Part shown: piece by piece, positions 1 through 5,701 of the stretch
Numbering within the stretch: position 1 is the first letter of the stretch
Layout of the letters: every line of letters begins with the position of its first letter
DNA from: a virus
Length of the DNA: 32,875 nucleotides
Virus record (IMG/VR): IMGVR_UViG_3300036768_001376
Coordinates: 1-32,875 of that record
Direction: 5' to 3' (one strand)
Notes under the pieces: generated by a model
The model's database searches: none
The model's input: only the letters and a program-made list of their open reading frames with translations
What the model was told of the DNA's origin: nothing
Translations under genes and position numbers: made by a program

Positions 1-99
1 AAACTCATCATGCTGAGTCTGCTGGTTGCATTCTGTTTGGGCGCCATTGTCGGCGTCGTTTTCGTGCTGGGCGTCTTCCAGAATGGATTGATCCGCTGA
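1..99 (+). CDS. C-terminal end of a small membrane protein (partial)
   Basis: The frame is open from base 1 and stops at a TGA at 97-99. The visible 32 residues are almost entirely hydrophobic (LSLLVAFCLGAIVGVVFVLG) and end in a short polar tail, FQNGLIR, so this is one transmembrane helix. An ATG at 10-12 would allow a 29-residue protein, but the open upstream frame makes a longer gene possible. Tiny one-helix membrane proteins also occur in the early operon at the other end of the window. I do not recognise the family. Confidence 0.55.
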   Translation, partial: KLIMLSLLVAFCLGAIVGVVFVLGVFQNGLIR

Positions 100-121
100 T
101 TGACAAAGACCTCGTTTGTTG

Positions 122-265
122 GTGTCCGTAGCAATTGTCAAAGACATACTCACGCTTGGCGGAACGGTGAATGATGGACATTATCGCAACGGCAATAGAA
201 CGTACACAATCAAAAAGTTGAAAGACATCGGCGAAGACATCGAAGAAGCAAAGGACGAGCTTTGA
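122..265 (+). CDS. Possible 47-residue protein upstream of the terminase
   Basis: A frame opens after a TGA at 101-103 and stops at 263-265. GTG at 122 gives 47 residues; TTG codons at 116 and 119 are alternatives. The C-terminal half is a charged amphipathic helix (KKLKDIGEDIEEAKDEL) and the N-terminal half looks like short beta hairpins. No clear ribosome-binding site precedes any start. The position directly before the large terminase is where a small terminase subunit usually lies, but the protein is far too short and shows no helix-turn-helix. It could be a remnant or a non-coding opening. Confidence 0.35.
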   Translation: MSVAIVKDILTLGGTVNDGHYRNGNRTYTIKKLKDIGEDIEEAKDEL

Positions 266-313
266 GCACCACGCCTTGCGAATAAAAAATGAGTGCGTTT
301 CGCATAACAACGA

Positions 314-2329
314 ATGACCGAACCCCTCGCCATCGAATACGCGGACCCCATAGAACTCGCTCGCTGGACAATGCGCTTGTTTGAGCCGCCGCCGAACATC
401 CGGCCATCCGAGTTTGTGCAAGGGAATCGAGTGCTGACAAAGGCAAGTGGCGCTGTCGAGCCGGGTCCGATTGACCTTAACCGCACGCCGTATATCCCAT
501 TCATCCTCGACCGGTTCTGGGATCGGGACGTGTATCAGGTCAGCATCATGAAGAACACCCAGAGCGCCGTCACGAGCGGGGTGTTCGAGAATATCTTCTT
601 CTACTCTGCGCAGGTGGATCAACGCAACTTCCTCTTCATCATCGACACGCTGACGAAGGCACGGCGCTATAGTCGGCGCAGCATTGACTCACTCATCCGG
701 GAGAATCCAGGGTTGAAGGCGGTGATGCAGGAAGCCCGCTGGCGCAATGCCGGCAGCACGCTGCTGGAAAAAAACTACGTCACGGGAGGCGGCCTCACGC
801 TCGCTGGCGCAAACTCGCTGAGTGATCTGAGTACATTCACATTTGAAATCTTTGTCGGTGATGAGATCGACAACTGGAAGTTCAATGTCGCCGAAGCAGG
901 CGATCCGATTTTGATGGCAAAAGGCCGCACGGCCCGCAGTCACCGCTCGAAAATCCTGCTGATTTCCAAGCCGCTCATTCGCGGTGCAAGCCGGATCGAA
1001 TTAGAGTTCGCACGCGGCACGCAGCGACATTACCAGATGCCGTGCCCACACTGCGGGCACTATCAGGTCTTCGTCTTCTCACCCGATTCCATCTTCGCCA
1101 AACCCACGAGCGACATCACGGACCCGCCCATCATCGGCGGCCTCGCAAAAGGCTATCTGCGCTATGACCGTGAGAACGGCAAGAACCCACGCTGGGCGCG
1201 GTATGTGTGCGAGAAGTGCGAGAAAGAGATTGACGAGAAGCATCGGCTGGAAATCATCAGAGCCGGGCGCTGGGTAGCAGCGAACCCAAGCCCGCAGATG
1301 GAAGGCAACCGTGTACATGAGAGCTTTCACATCTCGGAACTCTTCACCACAATCAACACAAGCTGGCGGCTGCTCGCGCAGCAGTGGATCGCTGTAAGCA
1401 AACACCCGTCGCAGCTCACCGTCTTCATCAATGAGAAGCTCGGCGAGACAGCGACGCACATCGGCATGAGGGAAATCAACGAAGCGCCGCTGCGTGAGCG
1501 ACGGTACAATTACTTCATGCCGAGCGAGAAGCCCGAGGAAAGCTACATCGTGCCCGAACCCGTGCTGTTCATTCTGCAAGCCTGCGACGTGCAGCAGGAC
1601 CGCATCGAGTACCTCGTCACGGGGCATGGCTTCAATCCTTCGAGCGGACTTATCAACCACTGGCATCTTACGCATGACGCTGTGCATGGCTCGCCCGAAG
1701 ACGAGACTACGTGGGAAAAGTTGGATGAAATTCTGCTGAGAGAATATCGTCACGCATCCGGCATCATGCTGCCCGTTGCGGCTGCCTTTATCGACATGGG
1801 CAACTGGCAGCATAATGTCATTGCATTCACCGCGCCGCGTGAAGCTCGACGCATCTATGCGTGCAAAGGTTTTGACGAACGGCGCATCACGAAGTACGGC
1901 ATCAAAACGCCGCTCGCAGTCACGAGTCACACCAAAGAGGACAAGGTGCGCTTCGTCATCGTGGGGACGGACGCTGGCAAGCAATTGCTCTTCGAGAAGC
2001 TGAGCGCACCGGAGAACGGACCCGGCTACATCCATTTCAACTTCAACATGACAGATGATTACTTCACGCAGTTGACGAATGCCCGGTATGAGACGGATTG
2101 GTCGAGCGGCATGCCCGTGAGTCGCTGGGTGCCGAAGGACAGAAGTCAGCGCGAGGAAATCCTCGACATGTGGGTGTATACTCTCGCCTGTTTGAAGTAT
2201 ATTGATGTACGCTGGGAGCTCGTGAGGCAGAATTTCAAGGCCGCTGTTGAAGAGATGAAGCATCCAAGAGCGAAAGAGCCGGAGAAGAAAATCACAAAAC
2301 CGCCCACACATTCGAGGTTCAAGCTATGA
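314..2329 (+). CDS. terL: Phage terminase large subunit, lambda GpA family
   Basis: This is the DNA-packaging motor: the N-terminal ATPase drives DNA into the prohead and the C-terminal nuclease cuts the concatemer. The 671 residues are close to lambda gpA (641). Family marks include the conserved start of the ATPase domain (SIMKNTQSAVTSG, residues 77-89), a Walker B-like VGDEIDNW at 181-188, a four-cysteine zinc site (C244, C247, C299, C302) of the kind seen in GpA proteins, and the first nuclease aspartate in ACDVQQDRIEYLVTG (D425). The stop overlaps the next start (ATGA), so the following zinc-ribbon gene is translationally coupled. GpA-type terminases usually cut at cos sites, which suggests a cos phage. 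The small subunit is not seen in the window. Confidence 0.95.
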   Translation: MTEPLAIEYADPIELARWTMRLFEPPPNIRPSEFVQGNRVLTKASGAVEPGPIDLNRTPYIPFILDRFWDRDVYQVSIMKNTQSAVTSGVFENIFFYSAQVDQRNFLFIIDTLTKARRYSRRSIDSLIRENPGLKAVMQEARWRNAGSTLLEKNYVTGGGLTLAGANSLSDLSTFTFEIFVGDEIDNWKFNVAEAGDPILMAKGRTARSHRSKILLISKPLIRGASRIELEFARGTQRHYQMPCPHCGHYQVFVFSPDSIFAKPTSDITDPPIIGGLAKGYLRYDRENGKNPRWARYVCEKCEKEIDEKHRLEIIRAGRWVAANPSPQMEGNRVHESFHISELFTTINTSWRLLAQQWIAVSKHPSQLTVFINEKLGETATHIGMREINEAPLRERRYNYFMPSEKPEESYIVPEPVLFILQACDVQQDRIEYLVTGHGFNPSSGLINHWHLTHDAVHGSPEDETTWEKLDEILLREYRHASGIMLPVAAAFIDMGNWQHNVIAFTAPREARRIYACKGFDERRITKYGIKTPLAVTSHTKEDKVRFVIVGTDAGKQLLFEKLSAPENGPGYIHFNFNMTDDYFTQLTNARYETDWSSGMPVSRWVPKDRSQREEILDMWVYTLACLKYIDVRWELVRQNFKAAVEEMKHPRAKEPEKKITKPPTHSRFKL

Positions 2330-2499
2330 CGATCATGTATCTGTGCGTCGAATGCTCACAGAAAGATCAGCGAAAGTGGGAAATTATCTTCCCGGATGGT
2401 GGATCGCATCCTTGTCAATCCTGCGGCAAACCCGCAGTGTACATGGTTAGCGTGCATGACATCACGACGCAACAGCCACCGAAGTTGACAACGCGATAA
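2326..2499 (+). CDS. Small zinc-ribbon protein (57 aa)
   Basis: ATG at 2326 overlaps the terminase stop as ATGA and the frame runs 57 residues. Two CxxC pairs (CVEC near residues 7-10 and CQSC near 30-33) are spaced as in a rubredoxin-like zinc ribbon, so a metal-binding knuckle is likely. The C-terminal tail is polar and proline-containing. Tight coupling suggests a packaging or head-assembly role, but no family is recognised. It could be an accessory to the terminase, whose own sequence has a similar four-cysteine site. Confidence 0.75.
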   Translation: MTIMYLCVECSQKDQRKWEIIFPDGGSHPCQSCGKPAVYMVSVHDITTQQPPKLTTR

Positions 2500-2508
2500 A
2501 CCACACTG

Positions 2509-2763
2509 ATGAAGCCGCCGGGAAAACTCCCCAAGGGCACGTGCGCCCCCGTGCCGCTCGACTCGGATGTCGAGGAAATGGTCATGCGTCTATCGGCGCA
2601 ACTCGGCTGGCCGCTGGGGCGCACAGTCAATGCACTCTTACGCTGCACCATCGGCGGGGAGTTCGTGATGGAGGTGGAGATGGCGAAGCCCGCCCGGCTC
2701 GGTACCGAGGAAGGGCGCAAGTTAGTTCAATCCGCCCCGGCGAGGGCGAGATTCCGGCTATAG
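2509..2763 (+). CDS. Small protein with ribbon-helix-helix-like segment
   Basis: An 84-residue frame starts at ATG 2509, ten bases after the previous stop. The middle (PLDSDVEEMVMRLSAQLGWP, then GRTVNALLRCTI) has the strand, helix, turn, helix pattern of Arc/MetJ-type DNA-binding proteins, which is my best guess. No strong Shine-Dalgarno is visible. The last three codons (CGG CTA TAG) lie inside the first copy of a 178-bp repeat that starts at 2755. The original C-terminus may therefore have been replaced when the repeat-bearing cassette arrived. Confidence 0.55.
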   Translation: MKPPGKLPKGTCAPVPLDSDVEEMVMRLSAQLGWPLGRTVNALLRCTIGGEFVMEVEMAKPARLGTEEGRKLVQSAPARARFRL

Positions 2764-2932
2764 CAACCCTGCGAAAATCACACAATTTTGCAGTTTGTGT
2801 CGATTTCTTGTAATCTATTATATTAGAACGACTTACAGGCCAAAAAATTTTCAAAAATCCTCACTTTGGACTTGACTTTGACGGTCTATTATATTAGATT
2901 ATACACAGAAGTTGAGAGCAAAAGTCAAACAA
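2755..2932 (+). repeat. 178-bp direct repeat, copy 1 (cassette promoter region)
   Basis: The segment recurs at 3722-3899 without gaps and with about six substitutions (around 97% identity). It starts at CGGCTATAGC and ends at GTCAAACAA, just before the Shine-Dalgarno of the first cassette gene. It is much more AT-rich than the flanking virion genes and has two copies of the 14-mer TCTATTATATTAGA, 71 bases apart. Its left edge supplies the stop codon of the upstream gene. Confidence 0.93.
2814..2906 (+). promoter_or_regulatory. Probable promoter/operator module of cassette 1
   Basis: The 14-mer TCTATTATATTAGA lies at 2814-2827 and 2885-2898. Upstream of the second copy, TTGACT (2872-2877) is followed after 17 bp by TAGATT (2895-2900); TTGACG (2878-2883) with TATACA 16 bp on is an alternative. 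The 14-mer is nearly self-complementary (TCTA...TAGA), as expected for a dimeric repressor site. Transcription would enter the gene at 2957, which has an excellent AAAGGAGG. Which hexamers are used cannot be settled by reading. Confidence 0.5.
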
Positions 2933-2956
2933 AAAAACAAAACAAAGGAGGTTACA

Positions 2957-3142
2957 ATGACACGAGTAACGGAAGAGTGGAAGAATGAAGTCAACGAATA
3001 CAGATCAGATGTCCCGACGGTCACAGAAGAGGAACTTGTAGAATTATTCGTTGACTACGTTTGCATTGACGAGAAGAATCACATCTTCCGTCATGATGCT
3101 GAGCAAAAAGAGTACATTCATCAATTGTTTGCACAACACTAA
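2957..3142 (+). CDS. Acidic 61-residue protein, first gene of cassette 1
   Basis: I choose ATG 2957 because AAAGGAGG precedes it by seven bases; an in-frame ATG at 2912 lies within the promoter repeat and has no such site. The protein is small, acidic and helical (TEEWKNEVNEYRSD, TEEELVELFVDYVC) with one cysteine and no recognised motif. It occupies the same slot behind the promoter repeat as the 86-residue protein at 3924, but the two sequences are not obviously related. The first-gene slot therefore seems variable while the surrounding repeat is conserved. Function unknown. Confidence 0.7.
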   Translation: MTRVTEEWKNEVNEYRSDVPTVTEEELVELFVDYVCIDEKNHIFRHDAEQKEYIHQLFAQH

Positions 3143-3166
3143 CTCAAAACACTAAAGGAGGATGCA

Positions 3167-3360
3167 ATGACACGAGAACAACTGAAAAGCCGGAATGAAA
3201 TAAGAACAAAAAGCCTTTGGCGCATCGTATCCTAGAGATATTGCAACTGCGTTCAGGCCGGCTTTTCGATTACTAAGAACGAAGCGAGATGCTTGAATGT
3301 GTTGAGCGTTTCCTGCACGACATGCTATACAGAAGTCCAGAACACAGCGAAAGAATGTAA
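3167..3360 (+). pseudogene. Decayed copy of the gene at 4240-4476
   Basis: Starting ATGACACGAGAACAACTGAA after a perfect AAAGGAGG, this segment matches the intact gene at 4240-4476 almost base for base but lacks 43 internal bases. The missing part is bounded in the intact gene by two AAATA pentamers, of which one remains here, so the loss looks like a slippage or short-repeat deletion. It shifts the frame. Point changes also alter TCGTAG to TCCTAG and turn a TAC codon into TAA. The ribosome-binding site has survived while the product is lost. Confidence 0.9.
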
Positions 3361-3368
3361 ACTAACCC

Positions 3369-3421
3369 AAGCGCCAAGCTGCCCGCGCACGAGTGGCGGC
3401 AAAATGAGAAAGGGTACTACA
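3369..3421 (+). promoter_or_regulatory. Conserved hairpin leader, copy 1 of 3
   Basis: About 53 bases before the start at 3422 match the leaders at 4186-4239 and 4485-4538. The shared core is AAGCGCCAA, then GCCCGCGCA, then GAGTGGCGGC, then AAAGGGTAC directly before the start. GCTGCC and GGCGGC can pair (with one G-U) around an 11-base loop, placing a hairpin just upstream of the AAAGGG ribosome-binding site. A translational control element is possible. The leader is non-coding between two genes. Confidence 0.6.
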
Positions 3422-3679
3422 ATGACATTCTACAAGTTGATGAATCGAGATGGATGGCAAACGAAGATCGGCTACGATGGGAAGCAAACGCATCTGTATG
3501 CTGTACTGGTTGACAAAGACCAGTACGGCGTGGTCGGCGCCGACGGATATATCTTTGAATCTATTTTCCTATCCAACCGCGGCGATGGTAGCTACATCAT
3601 TCCTGCTACGAGAGTGCCAAGTGCTGTGCGAATAGCGTGGGATGCAGCGGCTGCGTATGAAGAGAGGGCCAGGGAATGA
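3422..3679 (+). CDS. Unknown 85-residue protein of cassette 1
   Basis: ATG 3422 follows AAAGGG at a good distance; an in-frame ATG six codons earlier (MRKGTT) is less well placed. The product alternates charged turns and short hydrophobic strands (THLYAVLVDKDQYGVVGADG) and ends in an alanine/glutamate helix (DAAAAYEERARE), consistent with a small beta sheet plus one helix. It holds the same position as the 75-residue gene at 4539, after the same hairpin leader and overlapping an HTH start codon (ATGA). The two proteins share little sequence, so this looks like another exchangeable slot. No family recognised. Confidence 0.7.
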   Translation: MTFYKLMNRDGWQTKIGYDGKQTHLYAVLVDKDQYGVVGADGYIFESIFLSNRGDGSYIIPATRVPSAVRIAWDAAAAYEERARE

Positions 3680-3780
3680 AAGACGTTTTGAAATCCATCG
3701 GTGCGCAGGCGCAAAGCCCTGCGGCTATAGCAACCCTGCGAAAATCACACAAATTTGCAGTTTGTGTCGATTTCTTCTAA
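3676..3780 (+). pseudogene. Truncated copy of the cassette HTH gene
   Basis: Codons 1-16 (MKDVLKSIGAQAQSP) clearly match the start of the intact HTH protein at 4763 (MKDILKHIGAQVRSL). The frame then runs into the second 178-bp repeat at 3722 and ends at TAA 3778-3780 after 34 codons. The whole helix-turn-helix is missing. The break point coincides with the left edge of the repeat, so this is the junction of the tandem duplication. A 34-residue peptide could still be made, because its ATG overlaps the stop of the previous gene. Confidence 0.85.
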
Positions 3781-3899
3781 TCTATTATATTAGAACGACT
3801 TACAGGGCAAAAAATTTTCAAAAATCCTCACTTTGGACTTGACTTTGGCGGTCTATTATATTAGATTATATGCAGAAGTTGAGAGCAAAAGTCAAACAA
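3722..3899 (+). repeat. 178-bp direct repeat, copy 2
   Basis: This is the second copy of 2755-2932, without indels and with about six substitutions. It interrupts the truncated HTH gene and drives the second cassette. In this copy, ACACAAA and TTTGTGT (around 3748-3768) form a perfect 7-bp inverted repeat. TTCTAAT (3775-3781) and ATTAGAA (3789-3795) form another, which is imperfect in copy 1. Confidence 0.93.
3775..3871 (+). promoter_or_regulatory. Probable promoter/operator module of cassette 2
   Basis: The 14-mer TCTATTATATTAGA occurs at 3781-3794 and 3852-3865, 71 bases apart as in copy 1. The first copy lies within a perfect inverted repeat, TTCTAAT with ATTAGAA. A TTGACT 17 bp before TAGATT is conserved from copy 1. 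The next gene starts at 3924 behind AAAGGAGG. The likely regulator is a dimeric DNA-binding protein, perhaps the HTH product at 4763, but that link is inferred. Confidence 0.5.
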
Positions 3900-3923
3900 T
3901 TCAAACAAAAGGAGGTTACAGTA

Positions 3924-4184
3924 ATGAACGAAGTCATAGTTGCAGTTCAGAATTTCGATGTCAATGACGTAGTTGCTGAAGAACTGCGTCGTGGGAAAAT
4001 CGCAGAAACAGTTAAAGGCAAAACAGCATTTTGTAAAGTGCCAGAGAGTTTTGCAAAAGAGCGCGATTTGACGATTGTGCACACGATTTCAAGAGAGAAA
4101 TATGACACACTTGATGAGTTTGATAAAGACCTCGTATTCACAACAAAAGAAGGTTTGTATTTTACGACTTTTGAATCTTTGTAA
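3924..4184 (+). CDS. Unknown 86-residue protein, first gene of cassette 2
   Basis: ATG 3924 is chosen because AAAGGAGG lies nine bases upstream; the in-frame ATG at 3870 is inside the promoter repeat. The product is strand-rich and charged (MNEVIVAVQNFDVNDVVAEE at the start, then DLVFTTKEGLYFTTFESL at the end). It has no signal peptide or membrane segment and one cysteine. It is not similar to the protein in the matching slot of cassette 1 (2957). Such size and placement suit phage accessory proteins such as inhibitors of host functions, but nothing in the sequence identifies a target. Confidence 0.75.
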   Translation: MNEVIVAVQNFDVNDVVAEELRRGKIAETVKGKTAFCKVPESFAKERDLTIVHTISREKYDTLDEFDKDLVFTTKEGLYFTTFESL

Positions 4185-4185
4185 T

Positions 4186-4239
4186 AAGCGCCAAGCCGCC
4201 CGCGCATGAGAGGCAGCAACAATAAAAAAGGGTACAGCA
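4186..4239 (+). promoter_or_regulatory. Conserved hairpin leader, copy 2 of 3
   Basis: This non-coding segment shares AAGCGCCAAGC, GCCCGCGCA and AAAGGGTAC with the leaders at 3369 and 4485. GCCGCC and GGCAGC can pair with one mismatch around an 11-base loop. It precedes the intact gene at 4240, whereas the decayed homologue at 3167 has a plain AAAGGAGG leader instead, so leader and gene have been shuffled relative to one another. Confidence 0.6.
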
Positions 4240-4476
4240 ATGACACGAGAACAACTGAAAAGCCGGAATGAAATAGCTTCAGCCTTTCGCAAGGCCGAAG
4301 TTGAAACCTTAGCAAATAAGAACAAAAAGCCTTTGGCGCATCGTATCGTAGAGATATTGCAACTGCGTTCAGGCCGGCTTTTCGATTACTACGAACGAAG
4401 CGAGATGCTTGAATGTGTTGAGCGTTTCCTGCACGATATGCTATACAGGAGTCCAGAACACAGCGAAAGAATGTGA
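4240..4476 (+). CDS. Unknown 78-residue helical protein (intact paralogue of 3167-3360)
   Basis: Starting at ATG 4240 after AAAGGG, the product is mostly alpha helical and basic in its first half (MTREQLKSRNEIASAFRKAE, KNKKPLAHRIVEILQLRSGR). A second acidic/aromatic half follows (FDYYERSEMLECVERFLHDM). Two amphipathic helices of this sort suggest a small protein-binding or nucleic-acid-binding bundle; no family is recognised. A 43-bp-deleted copy lies one cassette upstream, so the gene was duplicated and only one copy kept. Confidence 0.75.
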   Translation: MTREQLKSRNEIASAFRKAEVETLANKNKKPLAHRIVEILQLRSGRLFDYYERSEMLECVERFLHDMLYRSPEHSERM

Positions 4477-4484
4477 ACTAACCC

Positions 4485-4538
4485 AAGCGCCAACCCGCCC
4501 GCGCACGAGTGGCGGCAACAATGAGAAAGGGTACAACA
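4485..4538 (+). promoter_or_regulatory. Conserved hairpin leader, copy 3 of 3
   Basis: Same arrangement as the leaders at 3369 and 4186: AAGCGCCAA, CCGCC pairing with GGCGG around CGCGCACGAGT, then AGAAAGGGTAC before the ATG. The loop and the ribosome-binding region are the best conserved parts, and the stem keeps at least five pairs. Confidence 0.6.
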
Positions 4539-4766
4539 ATGACATATAAAGAGTTCCGCTCAGAGGGCAAAGTTTTCGACATTACGAAAACGCACATTCT
4601 GCTTGAAGATATGCACGGAGAGGTGCACCATATTCCACTTCGCAACGTTACAGCATGGGAACGTGGAGAGTTTACTTCCGATGATGATTTTCTCAGCGCT
4701 ATCTGGCAAGACGTTATTACATCGAGCGATTGCGCTGCATATTTGCCGGAATCGGGAAAATCATGA
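4539..4766 (+). CDS. Unknown 75-residue acidic protein preceding the HTH gene
   Basis: ATG 4539 lies at a normal distance from AAAGGG; an in-frame ATG at 4521 (MRKGTT) is the alternative. The first half has alternating strand residues (KVFDITKTHILLEDMHGEVH, then HIPLRNVTAW), like a small SH3-like or barrel fold, and the C-terminal half is acidic and helical (SDDDFLSAIWQD). Its stop overlaps the start of an XRE-type HTH gene (ATGA). A short gene coupled to a downstream HTH gene resembles some toxin-antitoxin or anti-repressor pairs, but no toxin motif is visible. Confidence 0.75.
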   Translation: MTYKEFRSEGKVFDITKTHILLEDMHGEVHHIPLRNVTAWERGEFTSDDDFLSAIWQDVITSSDCAAYLPESGKS

Positions 4767-4972
4767 AAGACATCTTGAAACACATCGGCGCGCAGGTGCG
4801 AAGCCTACGCGGTTGGCGCAGTCAGGAAGAGTTTGCCCGCAAGGTTGGACTGCCAAAGTCCCGGATCAGTCCCATCGAGCAGGGGCAGGCAAACATCACA
4901 CTAAAGACCCTCGCGCAAATCGCCGCCCGCGGCGGCGGCAAGCTGCGCATCGAAATCGAAAAGCCCTCATGA
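4763..4972 (+). CDS. XRE-family helix-turn-helix protein (69 aa)
   Basis: The HTH spans about residues 18-55: SQEEFARKVGLPKSRISPIE is the classical helix 2, turn, recognition helix, followed by NITLKTLAQIAARGG. The tail KLRIEIE is typical of small XRE/HigA-type regulators. It starts at ATG 4763, overlapping the previous stop. Its own stop lies in the loop of a rho-independent terminator, so it is the last gene of the cassette. A likely job is control of the two upstream promoter modules with their repeated near-palindromic 14-mers. A truncated second copy lies at 3676. Confidence 0.85.
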   Translation: MKDILKHIGAQVRSLRGWRSQEEFARKVGLPKSRISPIEQGQANITLKTLAQIAARGGGKLRIEIEKPS

Positions 4973-4986
4973 CGAGGGCTTTTTTG
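4962..4986 (+). terminator. Rho-independent terminator closing the cassette island
   Basis: AGCCCTC (4962-4968) pairs with GAGGGCT (4974-4980) around a five-base loop, followed by TTTTTT. The stop codon of the HTH gene is in the loop. Confidence 0.9.
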
Positions 4987-5114
4987 TTGTTACCAACCCA
5001 ATGCCCAACCTCTGAATTTTTCAAGAAAATTTCTACATGACAAGTAACCGAAACCAGCGTATCTTTTAGATGAGCTGGCGAAACCTCAAAAGGGCAAAGG
5101 GGAAGCCACTAACC

Positions 5115-5155
5115 AAGCCTCGATCCGCGCGCGGGCGAATCGGGGCTTTTGTTTT
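5115..5155 (+). terminator. Second terminator before the portal operon
   Basis: AAGCCTCGAT (5115-5124) pairs with ATCGGGGCTT (5139-5148), with one G-U, around a GC-rich loop that is itself self-complementary (CCGCGCGCGG). TTTTGTTTT follows. The rest of 4987-5170 holds no convincing gene. With the terminator at 4962 it isolates the cassette island from the head genes. Confidence 0.8.
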
Positions 5156-5170
5156 CACGGGAGATTCAAC

Positions 5171-5701
5171 TTGGGCAGACCGAGTACATTCTACGCCGGA
5201 GAACATGCACGCTGGACCGAGACGGCGGACACTATCACCGTCACACCCGGTTCAACGCTGCACTTCCGTCTCATCAATGCGAACGGGAAAGAAGACTTCG
5301 ACGGAACGCTGAATGGTTCCGACTGGGACTTCGACGTTGTTCCGACTCTGACCAGCTATGGCAACTATAGCGCGGTGCTGTACGAGAAAAACAGTTCAGG
5401 CGAAAAGACAACGCTTGAACGCTGGTCCGTCATTTTGTATCCGAATCTCTCGACGGCTACGACGGGCGTTGACGGACGATCACCTGCCCGCATCATGCTG
5501 GATAACATCGAAGCTGCACTCCAAAAAAACGCCGCCATGCCCGAAGCCACACGACAAGCACACGCGCGTTCCTGGGGTTACAAATCGCTGCGTGAGATGA
5601 TGGATGTGCGTGACCGCTTGCGGCGTGAAGTCGAAGCGGAAGAAAACGCACTCAACGGCACGGACACCACCACAGCACGGGTCACGTTCGTAGCACCATG
5701 A
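5171..5701 (+). CDS. Beta-domain protein with gpW-like helical C-terminus
   Basis: The start is TTG 5171, preceded by GGGAG; no ATG fits as well. Residues 1-95 form a beta-rich domain (TVTPGSTLHFRLINANGK). Residues 103-165 are helical and follow the pattern DGRSPARIMLDNIEAALQ, GYKSLREMMDVRDRLRREVE. Proteins with this two-part plan, sitting just before a lambda-type portal, are familiar from phages and prophages, and the helical part resembles the head-completion protein gpW. Its stop overlaps the portal start (ATGA). I infer a structural role at the head-tail connection; the exact function is unproven. Confidence 0.7.
   Translation: MGRPSTFYAGEHARWTETADTITVTPGSTLHFRLINANGKEDFDGTLNGSDWDFDVVPTLTSYGNYSAVLYEKNSSGEKTTLERWSVILYPNLSTATTGVDGRSPARIMLDNIEAALQKNAAMPEATRQAHARSWGYKSLREMMDVRDRLRREVEAEENALNGTDTTTARVTFVAP

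Noticed and set aside
83-140. Similarity of GATTGACAAAGACCTCG near base 97 to a stretch at 4121-4134
   Set aside because: The match is short and in different reading contexts; I consider it chance.
1079-2311. 410-codon minus-strand open frame
   Set aside because: Exactly antisense to the terminase, no recognisable motif; a shadow frame.
2755-3899. CRISPR array or insertion sequence as an explanation of the repeats
   Set aside because: There are only two long direct copies with genes between them, no regular spacers, no terminal inverted repeats and no transposase.
4539-4972. A defined toxin-antitoxin system
   Set aside because: The gene order (small gene then HTH) is suggestive, but the 75-residue protein has no RelE/HigB-type or other toxin motif, so I keep it as unknown.
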